Assembly (NCBI GenBank): GCA_934154785.1
Contig: CAKPGL010000006.1
Coordinates: 1 to 42,229 of the forward strand
DNA length: 42,229 nucleotides
Source of the DNA: an uncultured Bacilli bacterium
GTDB taxonomy: Bacteria > Bacillota_I > Bacilli_A > RF39 > UBA660
Direction of reading: 5' to 3'
This document shows, in pieces, positions 1 to 7,558 of this stretch. Position 1 is the first letter of the stretch, and every line of letters begins with the position of its first letter. The notes under the pieces were generated by a model that saw only the letters and a list, made by a program, of their open reading frames with translations, was not told the origin of the DNA and made no database searches. Made by a program: the position numbers and the translations under genes.

Positions 1-30
1 TACATTTTTTAATAATAAGGAATTAGTAGC

Positions 31-534
31 TTGAAATTACAATTAATTCTATTAGATGATTTATTTTATCGAGGAACAGGTCCAACAGGACCAACTGGAC
101 CAATAGCGATTTCTTCAAATGAAGGTTTGTTTTTTACTAGTTTTTTAGATACAAGAATTCAAGGGGAAATGTTAATTGATACACCTTGGTTTATACCTAA
201 TTCATCTCCATATTTTTCTTTACCTAGTACATCTGAAATAGAAGTTCAACCTGGTATTTATGAAATAACTTTGTCAGGTTTAATAGAGGAAGCCGATGAT
301 ACCCATGGAGCAGAAGTATATTTAATGGATGATAAAGGTTCCGCTATTAAAGGTCTATCTTTTAGATTACCTGCCGGTAATACTCGTCAAATGCACTTTT
401 CTCAAACTATAGTTTTTAGATTTGAAGATACAACTATATTACAAAGTATGGTAAGTATACTTGGAGAACATGATACATCAAATGTTAATATAGCGGAAGT
501 TAATTTATTAATAAAGAAAATTCATGAACAATAA
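31..534 (+). CDS. Short collagen-like protein with BclA-type C-terminal domain
   Basis: Probably a spore-surface (exosporium-type) protein of 167 aa. After about 14 residues there is a very short collagen-like run (GTGPTGPTGP, residues 15-24). A beta-rich domain of about 140 residues follows, resembling the C1q/TNF-like trimerising C-terminal domain of BclA-type exosporium glycoproteins. The start is TTG, preceded by AAGGA at 17-21 (9-nt gap). Three in-frame TAA codons at 10-18 mean this frame cannot extend upstream, so it is either a genuinely short family member or the 3' part of a gene whose longer collagen region was lost. No signal peptide is seen, as is usual for proteins made in the mother cell. 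Family resemblance is judged by eye; location and function are inferred. Confidence 0.6.
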   Translation: MKLQLILLDDLFYRGTGPTGPTGPIAISSNEGLFFTSFLDTRIQGEMLIDTPWFIPNSSPYFSLPSTSEIEVQPGIYEITLSGLIEEADDTHGAEVYLMDDKGSAIKGLSFRLPAGNTRQMHFSQTIVFRFEDTTILQSMVSILGEHDTSNVNIAEVNLLIKKIHEQ

Positions 535-611
535 TTAATGTATAAAAGTAGATGAAATATTCTATTTTTCTGTTATAATAAAAATGATAGTAGATAGTAG
601 AGGTTAGATGT

Positions 612-1238
612 ATGAAAGAAAAATATAATGATTATTTAAATCAAAATTATTCTTTTGATAAATTAACTATGGCAGGAATAATTAGTTTATTAATAGTAAT
701 AGCGGGAACTTTTGGATTTGTTTATGAACTAATATTTTATTATTTTAATGATGGTATTGGGAGATTTAATTGGCAAGGAGGAAATTTTCTTCCTTGGATA
801 AATATTTACGCTATTGGTGCCGTAATTATATATTTATTAACTTATAAATATCGTAAAAGTTGGTGGAAAGTATTTTTAATTAGCTTTATTTCTGCTGGTA
901 TATTAGAATATATTTCGGGCTTAGGTATATATATTATTGGTAATGGTACTAGATATTGGGACTATAATACTGAAATATTAAATTTTGGAAATATTCAAGG
1001 TTTTGTTTGCTTAAGAAGTGTATTATTCTTTGGTATTTCAGGATTAATTCTAATATATGCAATTATTCCACTTTGTTTTTCCTTGGCAAAAAAATTAAAT
1101 AAAAAATTATTTTTAACAATTAGTTTTTCTTTATGTTTTATTGTTTTATTTGATGAAATATATAACCTTTTAATAGCACGTTTGTTTAGTTTACCTACTG
1201 CTGGTATAATTTACAGAAAAATAGGTTTAAAAGTATAA
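612..1238 (+). CDS. CmpB-type (putative ABC transporter type IV) membrane protein
   Basis: Integral membrane protein of 208 aa with about five hydrophobic segments. The central motif around residues 117-135 (RYWDYN, then N..G.I.GFVCL) is typical of the ABC_trans_CmpB family (Pfam PF06541), whose transport role is not established. ATG with GAGG at 600-603, eight bases upstream. The gene is monocistronic: a strong hairpin follows at 1241-1270. It sits between two spore-related genes, but nothing in the sequence ties it to sporulation. Confidence 0.65.
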   Translation: MKEKYNDYLNQNYSFDKLTMAGIISLLIVIAGTFGFVYELIFYYFNDGIGRFNWQGGNFLPWINIYAIGAVIIYLLTYKYRKSWWKVFLISFISAGILEYISGLGIYIIGNGTRYWDYNTEILNFGNIQGFVCLRSVLFFGISGLILIYAIIPLCFSLAKKLNKKLFLTISFSLCFIVLFDEIYNLLIARLFSLPTAGIIYRKIGLKV

Positions 1239-1240
1239 AA

Positions 1241-1270
1241 TAATTCCCACTATTATTTCAGTGGGAATTA
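1241..1270 (+). terminator. Rho-independent terminator after the CmpB-type gene
   Basis: Perfect 10-bp stem (1241-1250 with 1261-1270), 10-nt loop, followed by a T-rich tail. The region 1271-1470 beyond it holds no gene I can support. It contains two near-copies of an AGTACTCAA-like motif (about 1315 and 1365) of unknown meaning. Confidence 0.7.
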
Positions 1271-1470
1271 TTACTTTATTAATAGTCTTTTTAATGATAC
1301 TATGTATAAAAAAATAGTACTCAATTTACTTTACGTAGATTAAGTACACCAACATTTAATCAGGTAAGTACTCAACTCGCTAAAGTTAAGTATTTCCTAT
1401 TTTTAATATATTCAAGTTTCCTTGACATATACATAATATCATAACTAAACTTTTTTGTCAAAGAATTAGA

Positions 1471-1500
1471 TAATATTTCCAATCTATTATTATCATTTTA
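1471..1500 (+). promoter_or_regulatory. Candidate sigma-G promoter of the SASP gene
   Basis: CATTTTA at 1494-1500 fits the forespore sigma-G -10 consensus CATNNTA. TAATA at 1471-1475 matches four of five positions of the -35 consensus, with 18-bp spacing. SASP genes are classic sigma-G targets, so sequence and context agree, but AT-rich DNA makes such matches cheap. Confidence 0.4.
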
Positions 1501-1527
1501 GGGAATAATATTAATGGAGGTGGAAAC

Positions 1528-1716
1528 ATGACAACTAATAATAAATTAATAGTTCCTGGCAGTAAGCAAGCTTTAGAAAACATGAAATATGAAATTGCTC
1601 GTGAATTAGGTATTACATTAGGAGCAGATACTTCTAGTAGATTAAATGGTACAGTTGGTGGAGAAATGACTAGACGTTTAGTTAAATTAGGAGAACAATA
1701 TTATATTAATAAATAA
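1528..1716 (+). CDS. Alpha/beta-type small acid-soluble spore protein
   Basis: DNA-binding protein of 62 aa that coats and protects DNA in the forespore and is degraded at germination by the GPR protease. The sequence shows the GPR cleavage region (YEIAREL, residues 22-28) and the conserved second half with NGTVGGEMTRRLV (residues 40-52). Strong Shine-Dalgarno GGAGGTGG precedes the ATG. Monocistronic, with a sigma-G-like promoter upstream and a hairpin downstream. This gene is direct evidence that the organism makes endospores. Confidence 0.95.
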   Translation: MTTNNKLIVPGSKQALENMKYEIARELGITLGADTSSRLNGTVGGEMTRRLVKLGEQYYINK

Positions 1717-1722
1717 ATTGCT

Positions 1723-1756
1723 AAAACTTCTGAATAAAAAAATCAGAAGTTTTTTT
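1723..1756. terminator. Bidirectional terminator between SASP gene and clpP
   Basis: Perfect 11-bp stem (1723-1733 with 1743-1753) with T-tracts on both strands. It ends the SASP transcript on the plus strand. Its right arm contains the last codons of clpP on the minus strand. Confidence 0.85.
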
Positions 1757-2321
1757 GCAAAATTTTATCTATTAAACCATAGTCAAGTGCTTCTTTAGCA
1801 TCTAAATAATAATCTCTTTCGGTATCAAGTTCTATTTTTTCTAAAGGTTGATTGGTATTACGTGCTAAAATTTTATTTAATTTATTTTTCATTTTTATTA
1901 TTCTTTCGGCAGCTATTTTTATTTCTGTTGCTTGTCCTTGTGCTCCACCTAATGGTTGATGAATCATTACTTCACTATTTTCTAAGCAATATCTTTTTCC
2001 TTTTTCGCCACAGGAAAGTAAAAAAGCTCCCATAGATGCTGCCATACCAATACAAATAGTTGAAACATCACTTTTAATAAAATTCATAGTATCTAAAATA
2101 GCCATTCCCGCAGTAACACTACCACCTGGGGAATTAATATATAAACTGATATCATTATGATTAATAGAATCTAAGTATAATAGTTCACTTACTACAATAT
2201 TAGCACTCTCATCTGTAATTTCACCACTTAGAATAATAATTCTATCTTTTAACAATCTAGAGTAAATATCATAACTTCTTTCATAATTATTATTTTTTTC
2301 TACGACAGTTGGAATAATCAT
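1743..2321 (-). CDS. clpP: ATP-dependent Clp protease proteolytic subunit
   Basis: Cytoplasmic serine peptidase (S14) that forms the tetradecameric barrel fed by Clp ATPases. At 192 aa it is full length. The catalytic triad can be placed: Ser96 in MAASMG, His121 in MIHQP, Asp170 in TERDYY. The SPGGSVTAG oxyanion loop lies at residues 64-72. Shine-Dalgarno AGGAG lies upstream of the ATG. Transcribed alone and divergently from the uridine-kinase-like gene. I saw no clear CtsR heptad repeat upstream, so stress control by CtsR is not supported here. Confidence 0.97.
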   Translation of the reverse strand: MIIPTVVEKNNNYERSYDIYSRLLKDRIIILSGEITDESANIVVSELLYLDSINHNDISLYINSPGGSVTAGMAILDTMNFIKSDVSTICIGMAASMGAFLLSCGEKGKRYCLENSEVMIHQPLGGAQGQATEIKIAAERIIKMKNKLNKILARNTNQPLEKIELDTERDYYLDAKEALDYGLIDKILQKNF

Positions 2322-2369
2322 TTTATCACGCTCCTATAATTATAATAGTGTTAATTTATATTATTTATT

Positions 2370-2409
2370 CACAAAATGTTGTGACAAAATAGTAAATATT
2401 TGGTAAAAT
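2370..2409 (+). promoter_or_regulatory. Sigma-A promoter with overlapping palindrome, clpP/kinase intergenic
   Basis: TTGTGA (2380-2385) and TAAAAT (2404-2409), 18 bp apart, give a promoter for the downstream kinase-gap unit. The -35 hexamer is the right half of a perfect inverted repeat TCACAA-N4-TTGTGA (2370-2385), which could be an operator for either divergent gene. Confidence 0.5.
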
Positions 2410-2434
2410 TAATATGAGAGTAGGAGAATGATTA

Positions 2435-4099
2435 ATGAATACTATGATAAAAGTAAATTTTAGAGATTTAGAAACAGTAGAGTTTCCTAAAGGAACTACT
2501 CTTAAAGATATTTCTAAAGAGTTTCAAAAATATTATAACTTTCCTATTTTAATAGCAAAAGTAGATAATGAACTTACTAGACTTAGCAAAGAAATGGAAA
2601 AAAATTGTAATGTTGATTTTTATGATCGTAGCATGACTGTAGGTAATACGGCTTATGCTAGTAGTGTACAATTTATGTTGATACTAGCAGTTCGTAACAT
2701 TTTAGGTAAAAATAGTGATGTTATGATTCAAAATTCTATTGATAATGGTGTTTATTGTGAGATAGAAGGAACTAAGATAACTCAAAAAACATTAAAAAAA
2801 ATAGAAGAAGAAATGATTAATATTTGTAAAAATGACTACATTTTTACTAAATTAAATGTTTCACGACTTGAAGCTATTGAATATTATAAAAGAAAGAAAT
2901 TATTAGATAAAGTTAATGTTTTAAAATATATAAGTAATACTTATGTAAATTTGTATCGCTTAGATGATATGTATGATTATTTCTTTGGTGACTTAGCGTA
3001 TAGTACTAAAGATATAGATAGTTTTAAACTTACTTATATCAAAGATGATGGCTTTGTACTTAGTTATCCTAATATATATAATCCAGATTATACAATGGAT
3101 TATTGTCATAGACCGTTAGTTGCTAAAACTTTTTCAGATTACGCTAAATGGGGTAAAATGATTGGAGTAAGTACTGCAGCAGATTTAAATTATATAGTAT
3201 CTCAAGGTAAATATAATGAATTAATTCGTCTTTCTGAAACATACTATGAAAGTCAACTATCACGTATAGCGGATACTATTTATGATAATAAAGAAAACGT
3301 TAAACTAATTTTAATAGCGGGTCCATCTTCAAGTGGCAAAACAACAACTTCTAAAAAATTAAATGTATATTTACAAAGTAGGGGATTTAAAACACATAGT
3401 ATTTCTATAGACGATTATTTCGTTAATAGAGATAATACTCCTAAAGATGAGGAAGGTAATTATGATTTTGAATCGTTAAAAGCAATAGATACAGAGTTAT
3501 TTAATCGTCATTTAGCAAAACTTTTAGATGGAGAGAAAGTTTTATTACCAAGATATAACTTTGTTACTGGTAAGAGAGAATATAATAAAGAATATTTAAC
3601 TATAGGCGAAAATGATTTAATAATTATTGAAGGTTTACATGGCTTAAATGAAGAACTTACTATGGCTGTAGATAGAAAGAATAAATTTAAAATATTTATT
3701 TGCCCATTTACACAATTAAATATTGATAATCATAATCGTATTCATACCAGTGATACTAGAAGATTACGTAGAATAGTTAGGGATAATAAATATCGTGGAC
3801 ATAATGCCGCAGATACACTAAGAATGTGGAAAAAAATTCGTGAGGGAGAACAAAAATATATATTCCCTTATCAAAGTGATGCTGATGCAATTATAAATTC
3901 AGCCTTAATGTACGAGTTGGGTATTTTAAAAACATATGCTGAACCATTATTATTTTCAGTAAATGAAACTGATGAAATGTACCCAGAAGCAATTAGACTA
4001 ATAAATTTCTTAAGAAATTTTTTGCCAATACCTAGTGATGAGGTACCAAAAGATTCAATACTTAGGGAATTTATTGGTGGCAGTGGATTTGAAAATTAG
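2435..4099 (+). CDS. Uridine kinase-like nucleoside kinase with N-terminal TGS/ThrRS-like region
   Basis: A 554-aa protein of the family that joins a TGS-like and threonyl-tRNA-synthetase-like N-terminal half (about residues 1-270) to a phosphoribulokinase/uridine kinase domain. The kinase domain has Walker A GPSSSGKTT at residues 296-304, then IDDYFVNRD and LPRYNF, as in uridine kinases. It probably phosphorylates uridine or another nucleoside in pyrimidine salvage; the true substrate of this fused family is uncertain. Shine-Dalgarno TAGGAG lies eight bases before the ATG. gap follows after 15 bases, so the two are probably co-transcribed. Confidence 0.8.
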   Translation: MNTMIKVNFRDLETVEFPKGTTLKDISKEFQKYYNFPILIAKVDNELTRLSKEMEKNCNVDFYDRSMTVGNTAYASSVQFMLILAVRNILGKNSDVMIQNSIDNGVYCEIEGTKITQKTLKKIEEEMINICKNDYIFTKLNVSRLEAIEYYKRKKLLDKVNVLKYISNTYVNLYRLDDMYDYFFGDLAYSTKDIDSFKLTYIKDDGFVLSYPNIYNPDYTMDYCHRPLVAKTFSDYAKWGKMIGVSTAADLNYIVSQGKYNELIRLSETYYESQLSRIADTIYDNKENVKLILIAGPSSSGKTTTSKKLNVYLQSRGFKTHSISIDDYFVNRDNTPKDEEGNYDFESLKAIDTELFNRHLAKLLDGEKVLLPRYNFVTGKREYNKEYLTIGENDLIIIEGLHGLNEELTMAVDRKNKFKIFICPFTQLNIDNHNRIHTSDTRRLRRIVRDNKYRGHNAADTLRMWKKIREGEQKYIFPYQSDADAIINSALMYELGILKTYAEPLLFSVNETDEMYPEAIRLINFLRNFLPIPSDEVPKDSILREFIGGSGFEN

Positions 4100-4114
4100 A
4101 AAAGAGGATATAGA

Positions 4115-5116
4115 ATGATAAAAGTAGCAATAAATGGATTTGGAAGAATCGGAAGATTAGTATTTAGACTTATGGAAGAAGATCCTAGTTTTGAAGTAGT
4201 AGCAATAAATGATTTAACAGATGCTGAACAATTAGCGTATTTATTAAAATACGATACATCACATCGTAGATATAGTAATCATATTATTGAATTTGATGAA
4301 AATAACATAATTGTTAATGGTAGAAAAATACGCGTTTATTCAGAAACAGAACCAAAAAATTTACCTTGGGGTGAACTTGGTATAGATGAAGTATTTGAAT
4401 GTACTGGTAGATTTACTACTAAAGATTCCGCTATGGCTCATATAGAAGCAGGTGCTAAAAAAGTAATTATTTCTGCTCCCGCTAAAGGAGAGTTAAAAAC
4501 TATTGTTTATAATGTTAATCATGATACTTTAGATGGTAGTGAACAAATTATTAGTGCCGCTAGCTGTACAACTAACTGTTTAGCGCCAGTTGCAAAAGTT
4601 ATTAATGATAATTTTGGCATAAAAAAAGGTTATATGACTACAGTTCATGCCTATACTAATGACCAAACTATTCTTGATGTGGCTCACAAAAAAGGTATTA
4701 AAGCACGTCGCGGTAGAGCAGGTGCTGCTAATATAATACCATCTTCTACTGGTGCTGCTAGTGCTTTGGGACAAGTTATTCCAGAATTAGCTGGTAAATT
4801 AGATGGTAATGCTTTACGTGTTCCAGTTACTGATGGTTCTGTTGTTGATTTAACACTAGAATTAAATAAAAATGTTACTAAAGAAGAAATTAATACAGTA
4901 TTAAAAAATAATGTTAATGAAACATTAAATTTTACAATGGATCCTGTTGTATCTAGTGATATTATAGGTACTACTACTGGTGCTTTAGTAGATGGATTAC
5001 TTACAGATGTACTAGATGTTGATGGAAGTCAATTAGTAAAAGTAGTAGCGTGGTATGACAATGAACTTGGTTATAGTGCTCAAATGGTAAGAACTGCTAA
5101 GTATTTAATGAAATAA
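4115..5116 (+). CDS. gap: Glyceraldehyde-3-phosphate dehydrogenase, type I
   Basis: Glycolytic enzyme converting glyceraldehyde 3-phosphate, phosphate and NAD+ to 1,3-bisphosphoglycerate in the cytoplasm. Full length at 333 aa. It has the N-terminal NGFGRIGR nucleotide-binding motif and the catalytic Cys151 in SAASCTTNC. Asp at the end of the second strand (AINDLTD) suggests NAD rather than NADP preference. Follows the nucleoside kinase by 15 bases with GAGG upstream of ATG. No terminator is obvious before the next gene, which has its own promoter. Confidence 0.97.
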   Translation: MIKVAINGFGRIGRLVFRLMEEDPSFEVVAINDLTDAEQLAYLLKYDTSHRRYSNHIIEFDENNIIVNGRKIRVYSETEPKNLPWGELGIDEVFECTGRFTTKDSAMAHIEAGAKKVIISAPAKGELKTIVYNVNHDTLDGSEQIISAASCTTNCLAPVAKVINDNFGIKKGYMTTVHAYTNDQTILDVAHKKGIKARRGRAGAANIIPSSTGAASALGQVIPELAGKLDGNALRVPVTDGSVVDLTLELNKNVTKEEINTVLKNNVNETLNFTMDPVVSSDIIGTTTGALVDGLLTDVLDVDGSQLVKVVAWYDNELGYSAQMVRTAKYLMK

Positions 5117-5121
5117 TAAGA

Positions 5122-5150
5122 TTTAGTTTTATAAAAAAATATGTTATAAT
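5122..5150 (+). promoter_or_regulatory. Sigma-A promoter for the 5176 gene
   Basis: TATAAT at 5145-5150 with a weak TTTAGT -35 at 5122-5127 (17-bp spacing), 25 bases upstream of the start codon. Confidence 0.5.
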
Positions 5151-5175
5151 TGAAATATAGTAGGGAGTGTTAAGA

Positions 5176-5595
5176 ATGAAAAACAATGGATTACCTTGGT
5201 GGGTAATTATAGTTTTAATTGTGTTAGGGGTTTTGGCTTCATTGTATTTTGTTTTCGTATTTATTACTGGTTTGAGGGTTACTAATTCTACTATCGATTA
5301 TGCAAAGGAAAATGCTCGAAGATCAACAATGTTAAGTTTTTCTCAAAAATTATCATTAAGTTACATGGAATCTGAAATGAAGCAAACACAATTAGATTGG
5401 CTTAATTATAATACTAGACAAATAGATTTTAATAAACTAGATAGCAAAAAGATGATAAACTATGATGAATCAATAACTTGTAAATATGGCTATATAGATG
5501 AATTAGGGGAAGTAACACTAGAAGATTGTAAATTTGATAATTATGAAACACTTTATAGTTATAAAAATCGTACAGTAACTTCTAATGCTAAATAA
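5176..5595 (+). CDS. Single-pass membrane protein, pilin-like architecture, unknown function
   Basis: No known family recognised; 139 aa. One N-terminal membrane segment (about residues 8-31) follows the short start MKNNGLPWW. A predicted helix comes next (residues 40-70, with ARRSTMLSFSQKLSLSY), then a C-terminal part with two cysteines about 17 residues apart. The layout resembles the neighbouring pilin at 5700 (membrane helix, amphipathic helix with a RRNS-type segment, Cys-containing tail) but lacks the G|FTLVE prepilin processing site. Start set at ATG 5176 because GGGAG (5163-5167 region) lies correctly before it; the upstream in-frame GTG overlaps that ribosome site. Confidence 0.6.
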   Translation: MKNNGLPWWVIIVLIVLGVLASLYFVFVFITGLRVTNSTIDYAKENARRSTMLSFSQKLSLSYMESEMKQTQLDWLNYNTRQIDFNKLDSKKMINYDESITCKYGYIDELGEVTLEDCKFDNYETLYSYKNRTVTSNAK

Positions 5596-5637
5596 AGCAA
5601 AAATATGTCTAAATTTGTTAACTTATTTTTCAAATTA

Positions 5638-5666
5638 TTGACTATCGATTAACTTTGTGATATTAT
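5638..5666 (+). promoter_or_regulatory. Strong sigma-A promoter for the pilin gene
   Basis: TTGACT (5638-5643) and TATTAT (5661-5666), exactly 17 bp apart, then AAGGTGG at 5684-5690 before the ATG at 5700. The pilin is therefore an independent and probably well-expressed unit. Confidence 0.7.
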
Positions 5667-5699
5667 TTATTTGTAAATAGAGTAAGGTGGTGAAAATAA

Positions 5700-6095
5700 A
5701 TGAAATTAAATAAGAAGGGATTTACTTTAGTAGAATTATTAGCAGTTATCGTAGTACTTGCCATTATTGCTTTAATCGGTTTCGGTGCTGTAGGACCTAT
5801 TATTGAAGATTCTAGAAGAAATTCTGCTGTTAGTACAGCATCAAATTATGCTTCAAAGGTATCTGAAGAGTGTATGAGAATTTGGGTAAATAATGGTGCT
5901 AAAACATTACCATCAGCATCAGAAATAGATACTTCTGCTACAACAAATATGACAGGAACTAAACCTACAGGTGGTTCAACAGCATTTACTGTTGGTGACA
6001 ACTGTGCTATTAACTGGAATACTACAGGTATAAAGGTTAATAACTATACTTGTAAACGTAATAGTTCTGATGGAAGTTGGACTTGTACAAAATAA
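5700..6095 (+). CDS. Type IV pilin-like protein (prepilin peptidase substrate)
   Basis: A 131-aa secreted/assembled pilin-like protein. The N-terminus KKGFTLVELLAVIVVLAIIAL is a textbook type III signal, with cleavage expected after Gly8. Glu at position +5 is present, and the hydrophobic helix doubles as the polymerisation core. Residues 30-60 continue the helix. The tail contains four cysteines (positions about 57, 103, 118, 128) that could form disulfides. No PilB/PilC/PilD genes occur nearby, so assembly machinery must be elsewhere if it is polymerised. It has its own promoter and terminator, directly upstream of a glycosylation operon. Confidence 0.88.
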   Translation: MKLNKKGFTLVELLAVIVVLAIIALIGFGAVGPIIEDSRRNSAVSTASNYASKVSEECMRIWVNNGAKTLPSASEIDTSATTNMTGTKPTGGSTAFTVGDNCAINWNTTGIKVNNYTCKRNSSDGSWTCTK

Positions 6096-6112
6096 AGTAA
6101 TTAAAATCTAAG

Positions 6113-6139
6113 GAAAATCAGAAATGATTTTCTTTTTTT
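6113..6139 (+). terminator. Terminator after the pilin gene
   Basis: 8-bp stem (6113-6120 with 6125-6132), GAAA tetraloop, then seven T. It isolates the pilin transcript from the glycosylation operon. Confidence 0.85.
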
Positions 6140-6147
6140 CTATACTA

Positions 6148-6156
6148 TGATATAAT
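6148..6156 (+). promoter_or_regulatory. Extended -10 promoter of the glycosylation operon
   Basis: TGA-TATAAT (6148-6156) is a TGn-extended -10 with no convincing -35. It lies 26 bases before the ATG of the GT2 gene, which has AAGGAGG as ribosome site. Confidence 0.55.
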
Positions 6157-6182
6157 TAAAGTATATTTAAGGAGGATGTTTT

Positions 6183-7127
6183 ATGGATAAAATATCAATT
6201 ATTGTTCCTTGTTATAACGAGGAAGAGGCTATGCCTATATTTTACAAAGAAATAACTAAGGTAGCTGATAAGATGAAAAAGAAAGCAGACTTTGAGTTTA
6301 TCTTTGTAAATGATGGCTCTAAAGATAAGACTTTAGATGTCGCTAGAGAGTTAAGTGACAAAGATAAACGTGTAAGATATGTTTCTTTTTCACGTAACTT
6401 TGGTAAAGAAGCTGGTATGTTAGCAGGGCTAGAGGCTAGTCGTGGAGATTACGTTGCTATTATGGATGTTGATTTACAAGATCCACCAGCATTAGTAGAG
6501 GAAATGTATGATACTTTAAAAGAAGGGGTATATGATTGTGTCGCAACACGTCGTGTATCACGTGATGGTGAACCACCAGTAAGAAGTTTCTTTGCTGAAC
6601 TTTATTATAAATTAATTAATAAGATTTCTAAAACTGAAATAGTTAATGGGGCTAGAGATTTTAGATTAATGACTCGTCAAATGGTTGATTCTATATTAGA
6701 ATTAAAAGAGTATAATCGTTTTTCTAAAGGTATATTTAGTTGGGTAGGATATAACACTAAATGGTTAGAATATAAAAATGTTGAAAGAGTAGCGGGTACT
6801 ACTAAATGGAATTTCTGGAAGTTATTCTTATATTCTTTAGAAAGTATTGTAGCTTTTTCCACTGTACCTTTAGCAATAGCGTCTGTTTTAGGTATTCTAT
6901 TTTGTTTAATAGCGTTTATTATGATTATAGTAATTATCATTAAAACTTTAACTGTAGGTGACCCAGTTGCGGGATGGCCTTCATTAGTATGTATTATTTT
7001 ACTTGTAAGTGGTATTCAATTATTCTGTATGGGTATAATTGGTCAATATTTATCTAAAACATATTTAGAAGTTAAAAAAAGACCTGTTTACATTGTAAAA
7101 GAAACTGAGGAAACAAAGAGAAAATGA
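6183..7127 (+). CDS. Family 2 glycosyltransferase, polyprenyl-phosphate hexose synthase type (GtrB/CsbB-like)
   Basis: A 314-aa enzyme expected to move a sugar from a nucleotide sugar to undecaprenyl phosphate at the inner face of the membrane. The GT-A domain fills residues 1-220, with SIIVPCYNEEE at 5-15, NDGSKDKT near 47 and the metal-binding DVDLQDPP near 97. Two C-terminal membrane helices (about 228-255 and 265-290) are typical of the DPM1/GtrB/YfdH group. Its stop overlaps the GtrA start (ATGA), so the two are translationally coupled, as in gtrA-gtrB systems. The sugar and final acceptor are unknown. Confidence 0.85.
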   Translation: MDKISIIVPCYNEEEAMPIFYKEITKVADKMKKKADFEFIFVNDGSKDKTLDVARELSDKDKRVRYVSFSRNFGKEAGMLAGLEASRGDYVAIMDVDLQDPPALVEEMYDTLKEGVYDCVATRRVSRDGEPPVRSFFAELYYKLINKISKTEIVNGARDFRLMTRQMVDSILELKEYNRFSKGIFSWVGYNTKWLEYKNVERVAGTTKWNFWKLFLYSLESIVAFSTVPLAIASVLGILFCLIAFIMIIVIIIKTLTVGDPVAGWPSLVCIILLVSGIQLFCMGIIGQYLSKTYLEVKKRPVYIVKETEETKRK

Positions 7128-7558
7128 GTAAGGTTTTAGATTTAATAAAAAAATATGAAGAAGTTATACGCTATTTAATAATAGGTGTACTTACTACAGT
7201 AGTTAGTTTAATTGTATATTATGGTTGTACTTTAACATTTTTAGATCCTGAAGATGCTATACAACTACAGATTGCCAATATAATTTCTTGGATAATTAGT
7301 GTAGCATTTGCGTACATTACTAATCGTGTATTTGTATTTAAAAGTAAAAGTAAAGATATATTAAAGGAAGTTATTTCATTTACTGGTTCTAGAGTTGTAA
7401 CTTTATTTATGGATATGGCTATTATGTTTATATTTGTAACACAGTTGAATTTAAATGATAAAGTATTTAAATTGGTGTCACAAGTAGTAGTTATTGTAGC
7501 AAATTATATTTTTAGTAAATTATTTGTATTTAAAAAGGATAACGCTAGTGAAAAATAA
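7124..7558 (+). CDS. GtrA family flippase
   Basis: A 144-aa protein with four membrane segments of the GtrA/DPMS family. These proteins are believed to flip undecaprenyl-phosphate-linked sugar across the membrane. Family marks are RYLIIGVLTT near residue 17, the FAYITNRVFVFKSK loop near residue 63, and the closing ANYIFSKLFVFKK. Four-base overlap with the glycosyltransferase and an 11-base overlap with the next gene place it in one operon. Together with GtrB it would supply sugar on the outer face for a wall polymer or surface protein. Confidence 0.85.
   Translation: MSKVLDLIKKYEEVIRYLIIGVLTTVVSLIVYYGCTLTFLDPEDAIQLQIANIISWIISVAFAYITNRVFVFKSKSKDILKEVISFTGSRVVTLFMDMAIMFIFVTQLNLNDKVFKLVSQVVVIVANYIFSKLFVFKKDNASEK

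Noticed and set aside
1271..1470. Possible small RNA or IS remnant between the CmpB-type and SASP genes
   Set aside because: Only two short AGTACTCAA-like repeats are seen, with no promoter-terminator pair, stable fold or coding fragment.
2322..2434. CtsR operator upstream of clpP
   Set aside because: I looked for the GGTCAAA-type heptad repeat and did not find it; the palindrome present has a different sequence.
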